Part shown: in pieces, positions 1 through 4,963 of the stretch | Layout: each line of letters begins with the position of its first letter | Numbering within the stretch: position 1 is the first letter of the stretch | From: an uncultured bacterium | GTDB taxonomy: Bacteria; Bacillota; Limnochordia; DTU080; JAAYLA01 | Length of the DNA: 6,368 nt | Direction of reading: 5' to 3' | NCBI GenBank assembly: GCA_937983075.1 | Contig: CALKAQ010000147.1 | Location: 1-6,368 of the forward strand | Program-made: the position numbers and the translations under genes | Notes under the pieces: model-generated | Database searches by the model: none | What the model was told of the DNA's origin: nothing | The model's input: only the letters and a program-made list of their open reading frames with translations

Positions 1-204
1 ACAGCGCGGCCAAAAACCACGCGAGCGCGACGGCCATTTAGCACGCGATGCAACATCCGCTTGGCCGGTGCCGTCCTCGTGGAGCAGCAGGATGAGTGGA
101 CCGCCGCCACGAGGCGCTATTTCAGCCAGGAGTCCATGAACAAGCTCTACCGCAGCGAGGAGTTGCTTGGGACCAAGGAGCTGTTGGCGATACCAAAATC
201 CTAG
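1..204 (+). CDS. IS256-family (Mutator-type) transposase, C-terminal fragment
   Basis: The reading frame is open from the left window edge to the TAG at 202-204 (67 codons), so only the extreme C-terminus of the transposase is visible. From about codon 18 it reads N-I-R-L-A-G-A-V-L-V-E-Q, then D-E-W, then R-R-Y-F-S-Q-E-S-M. This matches the C-terminal helix region of IS256-family transposases (R-L-x-G-A-x-L-x-E-x-x-E-W ... R-Y), which lies after the catalytic DDE core. The first 17 or so codons fit the family poorly: the usual basic stretch followed by F-P is only faintly recognisable, so degeneration or a small frameshift is possible. It sits immediately left of a truncated IS3-type integrase gene in the same orientation. 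Whether the rest of the gene is intact cannot be seen. Confidence 0.72.
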   Translation, partial: TARPKTTRARRPFSTRCNIRLAGAVLVEQQDEWTAATRRYFSQESMNKLYRSEELLGTKELLAIPKS

Positions 205-225
205 TTTGAGACCAACACGCAGGGA

Positions 226-256
226 CCTAATTTACACCACTTGACGGGACGTGACC
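226..256 (+). repeat. Probable right end of the IS256-type element
   Basis: Just after the IS256 transposase stop lies AATTTACACCACTTGACGGG followed by ACGTGACC. The TTACACCACT...GGGAC...GACC pattern resembles the terminal inverted repeat of many IS256-family elements, as I recall them. Recognisable IS3 OrfB coding sequence begins inside or right at its end (the codons for D-L-F-F-V, about 253-267), so the junction between the two elements falls near 245-256. The matching left end is outside the window, so the exact boundary is inferred. Confidence 0.4.
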
Positions 257-726
257 TCTTCTTCGTGCAGGCGATTCTGGACGTGTACGACCGTATGGTC
301 GTGGATTACCACATCGGTCTCTCCTGCACCGGCGCTGAGGCCGCTCGGGCACTGCAAGGAGCACTGGCAAAGCGGCAGATCCAACCGGGCGAGTCGCCTA
401 TGGTCTTGCGCACCGACAACGGCCCCCAGTTCGTCAGTGCGGACTTCAACAACGCCTGCGCCGAGTTCGGCATCGAGCACGAGTACATCTCAACGAAGAC
501 GCCGAACAAAATCGCACACATCGAGTCGTTCCATTCGTTGCTGCAGCAGGAGTGCCTGAGCCGTTACGAGTTTGCGACGTTTACCGATGCGTAACTGCCG
601 GTCGTGGACTACATTGACTACTACAACCACCGACGCATCCATGGCTCGCTCGGTTACCGTACTCCGAGCGAGTATCACGAAGCATGCGGGAGAAAAACTG
701 CGAGCACCTCACCAATTAAGCTCTAG
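244..726 (+). pseudogene. IS3-family transposase OrfB (rve integrase core), 5'-truncated with an internal stop codon
   Basis: This is the 3' part of an IS3-family (IS150-like group) OrfB, the DDE integrase that catalyses transposition. The protein shows D-V-Y-D-R-M-V-V-D-Y-H, then R-T-D-N-G-P-Q-F with the second catalytic Asp, then T-P-N-K-I-A-H-I-E with the catalytic Glu. Exactly 35 residues separate this Asp and Glu, the classic D-35-E spacing. It is broken in three ways. The N-terminal helix-turn-helix part, OrfA and the first catalytic Asp are missing, because the sequence starts right after an IS256 end. A TAA at 592-594 interrupts the frame after F-T-D-A. The normally conserved Asn in N-K-N-A-H-I-E is Ile. 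Past the TAA the same frame continues 43 codons with the standard C-terminus (Y-Y-N-H-R-R-I-H-G-S-L-G-Y, then T-P-S-E-Y) to TAG at 724-726, so the stop is a point nonsense change (CAA to TAA fits the family). Not expected to be active. Confidence 0.88.
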
Positions 727-746
727 TGTCCAAAATTAAGGGTCCA
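727..746 (+). repeat. Right terminal inverted repeat of the IS3-type element
   Basis: The sequence begins TGTCCAAAATTAAGG and ends GGTCCA, directly after the last OrfB stop codon. Its reverse complement starts TGGACCC and ends GGACA, the form of the left ends of IS150-like IS3 elements, and the terminal CA fits the family's TG...CA ends. The left partner is not in the window, so neither a target duplication nor the exact end can be confirmed. Confidence 0.65.
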
Positions 747-1218
747 GCCCGATATCAAACCTCGAAAGCTCTCCCCTCGCTGGAACAATCGTAACGGCAC
801 CTGACAATTTATGCACACTCGCATGGGCATGCACATGCGAGTGTGTACTTGCCTAAGCATCGAGTTAAGCGAAAAGAGAAAGACATAATGCTATCGTCTC
901 TCCGCTTCCCCAGATAAGGGGCTTTGGACGCTGTTACCAATTTAAAATCGAACTGATCCCCACGGACCCGCTGGGGTTGGGTCCCGTCAGCGATCTTGGC
1001 CTAATTTATCGATGTTTCGGTATACTCAGCGTGCAACATACCACGGACTTCGGATGTTACCAACGCATCCCCTATCAACAATGCATTTTCCACGTGCTCC
1101 CCCGACCACGAACGCGGCCAACAGTAGGGGCACATCCAAACGAAAACCTGTTATCCTTTTCCCTAAAAGGGGCGTCGAAGTTCTAAATCAGCCTACACCC
1201 ACAAACGTACATTCGGGT
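747..1218. other. 472-bp stretch with no supportable gene between the IS end and the exporter operon
   Basis: No reading frame here has a convincing start, ribosome binding site and recognisable protein. The longest, at 977-1186 and 1012-1245 on + and 1001-1135 on -, resemble nothing I know. The stretch contains a strong hairpin at 812-847, a weaker imperfect one at 962-969/979-987 (8 bp with one bulged C, 9-nt loop), and a short 6-bp AT-rich inverted repeat at 1155-1160/1165-1170. None is followed by a clear T-run on either strand. It is the 3' flank of the minus-strand operon, so its terminator should lie here, but no canonical one can be named. Confidence 0.6.
812..847. repeat. 13-bp inverted repeat (hairpin) with a 10-nt loop
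   Basis: The left arm TGCACACTCGCAT (812-824) pairs with the right arm ATGCGAGTGTGTA (835-847) over 13 base pairs, including one G-T. The loop, GGGCATGCAC, itself contains the palindrome GCATGC. The arms are GC-rich enough for a stable hairpin in RNA. No T-run follows on the + strand (CTTGCCTAAG), and only ATAAATTGT follows on the - strand, so it is not a canonical intrinsic terminator. It could be a non-canonical 3' end for the minus-strand operon, a protein-binding palindrome, or the end of an old mobile element. Confidence 0.7.
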
Positions 1219-3060
1219 TTAGCTGCTATACGAACGGGCTTGTAGCTCGTACAACTCCGCAAAGAGTCCGGAACGTTGCATTAGTTCCTCGTAGGTTCCC
1301 GTCTCGCTTACTCTACCATCGTGCAGTACAACAATCTGGTCTGACATCCGGACCGTGGAAAAACGATGGGTGACAAACAAAGTGACCATGCCGGCACCTT
1401 TCCGTCTTAGAGCAGTCTCGCTGTGCCGGTGGAACAGCGAATATTCGGTCTCCGCATCCAACGCGGCTGTGGGCTCATCCAGTACCAGAAGAAGGGGGTT
1501 CGTTCGCATGAGTCCCCTACTCAACGCGACCTTTTGCCACTGTCCACCAGAAAGATCGATTCCCGACCACGTTGAACCGAGTTGCGTATCGAGCCCCTTT
1601 GGGAGTTCGTCTAGTAGTTCAAGCGAATCGCTGCGCCGCATAGCAGCCAAGATTGCTTCCTTGTCTTCCATTCGCCGTAAGTCGCCAACACCTATTGATT
1701 GACGGAGCAAAAGCTCAAAGCGGGCAAAGTCTTGAAAGACCGCCGAACAACGGAGGCGCCATTCGATCATGTTCATTTTACGCATGTCAATACCCTCCAC
1801 GAGGATGCGCCCCTTAGTAGGTGCATAAAGGCCAAGCAATAGTTTTACTAGAGTTGTTTTGCCGGCACCATTTTCACCGACGATGGCAACGACGGAATCA
1901 CCTGGGAGCTCAAGGGTGACATCCCGCAGGACCCATTTGTCCGTTCCTGGATAGCGAAAGGAAACTCGCTCTAATACAATGCCTTTGCTCAACGAGGACG
2001 GAACGGGTACCTGAGCATCCAAATTAGTCGGCATCTCAACAAGGTTTCGTTCCAATTCCACATAATGATCGGCTACTCGCAACATGGCTGCTAGGCCTGA
2101 AAAGGCCCACATGACATTGCTGATATGTCCGGAAAGAGTTCCAGCTAAGTAAATCGCCATTACCAAGTCACCGGGACTTGCCCTTCCCTGTGACGCTAAC
2201 CATACGAGAAGGATGGCCGTCCCGGTGAAACCGACACCAAACACAAGCCAGCCGATGATTACTCGGTGGGAGTACCGCCAATTACCCATATCAATAAGGG
2301 AACCTTCAAGCGCGGTCGCTTCTAAGTATCTTTCCAGGACCACTGTCTCGGATCTGTAAATACGCACTTCTTTGCTTGTGCTCGGGGAGGTTACCATATT
2401 GACAATATGTTGGGCCTTTCTCCTGTGGGCGGCGGCTTCGCGTTCAACCTCACGCAATATGTGCTCGCTTGTTATCGTTGTCAATACAGGGACTAACGCA
2501 AAGAGGGGTAATGTTAACAAGGCCGGATGGACTGTTCCTAGGAGACCGACACTGGCCACTAGCCGAACGAAGTGGGCGAAGGTGAGTACGAGCATCCCCG
2601 GTCCTTCGGAAATCCGATTCTGTTCTTTGCGAACGAGTTCCAGGCGATCAAGCAAATCAGGATGATCAAAAATACGTAGGTCTCGAGCTGAGCCAACGAG
2701 TCGGGCGAGTCTTGCGTCGAGCTCCAGATGGACTTGTTCACCAAGGCTCATGCGCATCCGCGCCGCGATGCCTTGGAACAAAAACATGAGTCCAAGTACC
2801 AGGGCATAAGTGAATGCGGCACCGAGGGCGACAGTTGGATTGACCGTTGATGCCGAATCGGTCATTAATTTGAGTAACCATGCAAGGACGACTGTCGAAA
2901 GAAAACCTATCGGCTCCATGATCAGATCTAACACAAACTTTCCGGGAGCCGCGCCTAATGCGGTGCCCCAAAGAAGGCGAAGGGAGTTTAACAGGTCGAC
3001 GAGGGGCCATCTACGGCTGTTTGTTGACGCCGTGGATTTACGAGACTGCACTACCATCAT
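1219..3060 (-). CDS. ABC exporter half-transporter (membrane domain + ATPase), second of the pair; RamB/LanT-like
   Basis: This 613-residue half-transporter has an N-terminal membrane domain of about six segments (roughly residues 41-63, 73-95, 150-166, 172-189, 257-281, 286-306) and a C-terminal ATPase domain from about 350. The ATPase is complete: Walker A G-E-N-G-A-G-K-T (385-392), Q-loop Gln433, canonical signature L-S-G-G-Q (493-497), Walker B L-L-L-V-L-D-E-P with catalytic Glu519, D-loop A-A-L-D (522-525) and switch His555. There is no N-terminal C39 peptidase domain, so it should export but not cleave a leader. It is last in the operon and overlaps the end of the preceding half-transporter gene, suggesting translational coupling and a heterodimer. 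The inferred cargo is the product of the neighbouring lanthipeptide synthetase. The start is uncertain: the GGGGG at 3061-3065 touches the first ATG (3060) but lies 9 nt before a GTG at 3051, which would shorten the protein by three residues. Confidence 0.93.
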   Translation of the reverse strand: MMVVQSRKSTASTNSRRWPLVDLLNSLRLLWGTALGAAPGKFVLDLIMEPIGFLSTVVLAWLLKLMTDSASTVNPTVALGAAFTYALVLGLMFLFQGIAARMRMSLGEQVHLELDARLARLVGSARDLRIFDHPDLLDRLELVRKEQNRISEGPGMLVLTFAHFVRLVASVGLLGTVHPALLTLPLFALVPVLTTITSEHILREVEREAAAHRRKAQHIVNMVTSPSTSKEVRIYRSETVVLERYLEATALEGSLIDMGNWRYSHRVIIGWLVFGVGFTGTAILLVWLASQGRASPGDLVMAIYLAGTLSGHISNVMWAFSGLAAMLRVADHYVELERNLVEMPTNLDAQVPVPSSLSKGIVLERVSFRYPGTDKWVLRDVTLELPGDSVVAIVGENGAGKTTLVKLLLGLYAPTKGRILVEGIDMRKMNMIEWRLRCSAVFQDFARFELLLRQSIGVGDLRRMEDKEAILAAMRRSDSLELLDELPKGLDTQLGSTWSGIDLSGGQWQKVALSRGLMRTNPLLLVLDEPTAALDAETEYSLFHRHSETALRRKGAGMVTLFVTHRFSTVRMSDQIVVLHDGRVSETGTYEELMQRSGLFAELYELQARSYSS

Positions 3061-4897
3061 CCCCCGTTAAAAATGGCTGAGCCTGAAGGTTAAACATTCG
3101 AGCATACATGCCGTTTCTGTTAATCAAGTCGTCATGCGAGCCGTCTTCCACAATCTGGCCTTCATCCAAAACAACGATGCGATCGGCAAGTCGAATTGTC
3201 GGAAATCGGTGGGAGACAATAACGGTCGTCAGACCGAACTCTTTTGCTAGGTCAAGTATCATGGAATAAAATGAGGCCTCTGCACGAATGTCAAGACCAC
3301 TAGTTGGTTCATCCAACACCAACAGTCTAGCCCCGCCCTTAACGGCTACGATCGCCCTTGCTACGGCCAACCGTTGCCATTGGCCCTCGGAGAGCTCAGT
3401 TCCGTCGCGAAAGCCCCGCGATAGCACGGTATCCAATCCATGTGGCAATGTCCGGACGATTTGTAGGGCCCCTGCCTTCTCGAGCGCTGACCACAATATG
3501 GCATCACTTTCTTTAGATTTTGGGAGGTTAAATGCCAGGTTGTCTCGGACAGACAGTTCCCATCGACAAAAGTCCTGGAACACAACCGCGATATGACGAC
3601 GCCACGCTGACGCCTCGGTACGAGTGAGATCGTGTCCATCAGCGTATATTCGTCCTTGTTGAGGTTCATACAGTTTTGTGAGCAACTTAATGATCGTCGT
3701 TTTTCCAGCACCGTTCGGTCCAACAATAGCTAGGGATTGACCGACCCACATGTCTAGATTAAAGCCCGACAAAATTTCGCGCTCACCGTGGGGGTATGTA
3801 AAATGAATATCTTCAAACCGAATGCACGTTTTCGGAAAGCCCAATTTCGCCGGGGAAGGGGCCAAACCTGGAACTGACAGGCCCCCTGGAACTGACAGCT
3901 TTTCCTCTAACTGGGAAACCTGGGAAACGGCCAACGCTGCGCGGCGTAATTGAAACTCTGCATCCGGCGCATCGATTAGGCTCAGCATACCGAACATCGC
4001 TTGCAAGTACACGGTTACTTCGCCAACAGTAATGTTTCCATGAACACCAGCGGATGAAATTGCTGAGGCAACGAGCCCAACAATCCCGACATGGAGGGAA
4101 ATGACGCCAACCATAATCCAACGATTTTGTTGTCGCATTTGCCAAAGTTCGCGTAATGCAGTTCGGCCCAGACCGAGAAACTGCTGAACCGCCCAATCAA
4201 CAAGACCAAATATTCGCATTTCCTTTGCAGGGCCTGAAACTAAATTTAGGTCCCGAAAGTAGTGGGCACGTCGGAGGTTCGAAACCTCTGACTGCAATCC
4301 TAACTCATATGTGCGAATATCCCTGAGCAACCACACCTTCAGTCCAGAAATACTAACAACGATGGCAATCGGTGCCCACCACTGAAACCTAAACAGCAAT
4401 ATCCCCATAATTATTCCAGCAAGGCGAAGACCGGTGATTCGCACGATCATGAATACCGCGGTTCGTGCCGCCGCCCCGTTAATTTGTCCTCGCGCTAAAG
4501 AGAAGCGGTCGGCGATCGCGGGATCCTCCATATGCCCTATTGTTTCCGGGAGTAGCGCCGTGGTGAGCAATCTTTTGCCCGTGTCTTGCTCAACTTTCCA
4601 TGCTAGGCTTTGAACTAAGGGATCCGCAACGGCCCCTAAGATTACATCCGCAATGAACAAAAAAAGAACGACGATGAGATACAAGCCCATGGATGACCGA
4701 AGAGCCTCGCTGAAACCTTGCGCAACGATATTCGGGACTGAGTCGACAAGGGCACCGACAGCCAACGCGAACACAACTGGTTGTATGGCTGTCCATAGGA
4801 CGTAAACGGCGACAATAACCGCCAACATTGGTGCCGAGCGGAAGATCGTTCGAGTCACCATGTAATAGCTTTTTGCAAAGCTGTATGGAGGTTGCAC
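3038..4897 (-). CDS. ABC exporter half-transporter (membrane domain + ATPase), first of the pair; RamA/LanT-like
   Basis: This 619-residue half-transporter (from GTG at 4897) has membrane segments at about residues 24-48, 71-91, 146-167, 174-191, 261-283 and 291-309, and an ATPase domain from about 358. Visible motifs are Walker A G-P-N-G-A-G-K-T (393-400), Q-loop Gln441, signature L-S-E-G-Q (502-506, Glu for the usual Gly), Walker B L-L-V-L-D-E-P with catalytic Glu530, D-loop S-G-L-D and switch His563. It lacks a C39 peptidase domain. I chose GTG 4897 because a near-perfect ribosome binding site lies just before it; the frame is open upstream to a TTG at 4924 (nine residues more), which has no such site. 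It follows the synthetase gene after 66 nt and its end overlaps the next half-transporter by up to 23 nt. The pairing resembles RamA/RamB of the SapB cluster. The export cargo is inferred from context; multidrug or lipid export cannot be excluded from sequence alone. Confidence 0.92.
   Translation of the reverse strand: MQPPYSFAKSYYMVTRTIFRSAPMLAVIVAVYVLWTAIQPVVFALAVGALVDSVPNIVAQGFSEALRSSMGLYLIVVLFLFIADVILGAVADPLVQSLAWKVEQDTGKRLLTTALLPETIGHMEDPAIADRFSLARGQINGAAARTAVFMIVRITGLRLAGIIMGILLFRFQWWAPIAIVVSISGLKVWLLRDIRTYELGLQSEVSNLRRAHYFRDLNLVSGPAKEMRIFGLVDWAVQQFLGLGRTALRELWQMRQQNRWIMVGVISLHVGIVGLVASAISSAGVHGNITVGEVTVYLQAMFGMLSLIDAPDAEFQLRRAALAVSQVSQLEEKLSVPGGLSVPGLAPSPAKLGFPKTCIRFEDIHFTYPHGEREILSGFNLDMWVGQSLAIVGPNGAGKTTIIKLLTKLYEPQQGRIYADGHDLTRTEASAWRRHIAVVFQDFCRWELSVRDNLAFNLPKSKESDAILWSALEKAGALQIVRTLPHGLDTVLSRGFRDGTELSEGQWQRLAVARAIVAVKGGARLLVLDEPTSGLDIRAEASFYSMILDLAKEFGLTTVIVSHRFPTIRLADRIVVLDEGQIVEDGSHDDLINRNGMYARMFNLQAQPFLTGDDGSAVS
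3867..3928. repeat. Two adjacent in-frame micro-duplications in the exporter linker
   Basis: CCTGGAACTGACAG occurs perfectly at 3867-3880 and 3885-3898 (period 18 nt), and CTGGGAAAC is a perfect 9-bp tandem pair at 3911-3919 and 3920-3928. Both periods are multiples of three, so they stay in frame. On the minus strand they encode V-S-Q-V-S-Q and then S-V-P-G-G-L followed by S-V-P-G-L, in the stretch joining the membrane domain to the ATPase domain of the first half-transporter. They look like slippage duplications tolerated in a flexible linker. Confidence 0.8.
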
Positions 4898-4900
4898 TTG

Positions 4901-4912
4901 TTCACCGCCCTT
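4901..4912 (-). promoter_or_regulatory. Ribosome binding site that sets the GTG start of the first half-transporter
   Basis: On the minus strand this reads AAGGGCGGTGAA, followed by CAA and the GTG at 4897. It differs little from the AAGGAGGTGA complement of 16S rRNA and is well placed for GTG 4897. It lies inside the frame that would be coding if the upstream TTG (4924) were used, which argues against that longer start. Confidence 0.7.
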
Positions 4913-4963
4913 ACATTTAGGCAAAATGATTAGTTCCGTCGTACGAGACTTGAAGAACGGCTG

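Larger units (their letters stand above)
1..746 (+). mobile_element. Nested or juxtaposed remnants of an IS256-type and an IS3-type insertion sequence
   Basis: Two transposase genes of unrelated families lie head to tail with almost no spacer. The IS256 stop is at 202-204, and IS3 OrfB homology begins by about 250. The simplest reading is that an IS256-family element inserted into the IS3 OrfB gene, leaving only its 3' half on this side; a deletion joining two separate elements is the alternative. The left part of the block is outside the window. Confidence 0.65.

Noticed and set aside
962..987. Imperfect hairpin with GGACCC/GGGTCC arms, considered as a T-box, riboswitch or IS end.
   Set aside because: No T-box consensus is present, the stem has a bulge and no T-run follows directly, and similarity to the IS3 end is limited to the short GGACCC string.
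1001..1135. A 44-codon minus-strand frame starting M-C-P-Y-C-W-P-R, considered as a small peptide or precursor gene.
   Set aside because: It has no nearby ribosome binding site, no leader-like motif and no Ser/Cys-rich C-terminal core; its only two Cys are near the start. It resembles no family I recognise.
1155..1170. Inverted repeat CCTTTT-CCCT-AAAAGG as an intrinsic terminator of the operon.
   Set aside because: The stem is only 6 bp and mostly A-T, and the minus strand continues ATAACAGG with no T-run directly after it.
977..1245. Overlapping plus-strand frames of 69 and 77 codons in the intergenic stretch.
   Set aside because: No ribosome binding site, composition unlike the real genes, no recognisable motif, and one runs into the 3' end of the exporter gene on the other strand.
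4922..4924. TTG at 4924 as the start of the first half-transporter (628 residues).
   Set aside because: It has no ribosome binding site, and the strong one at 4901-4912 lies inside this extension just before GTG 4897.
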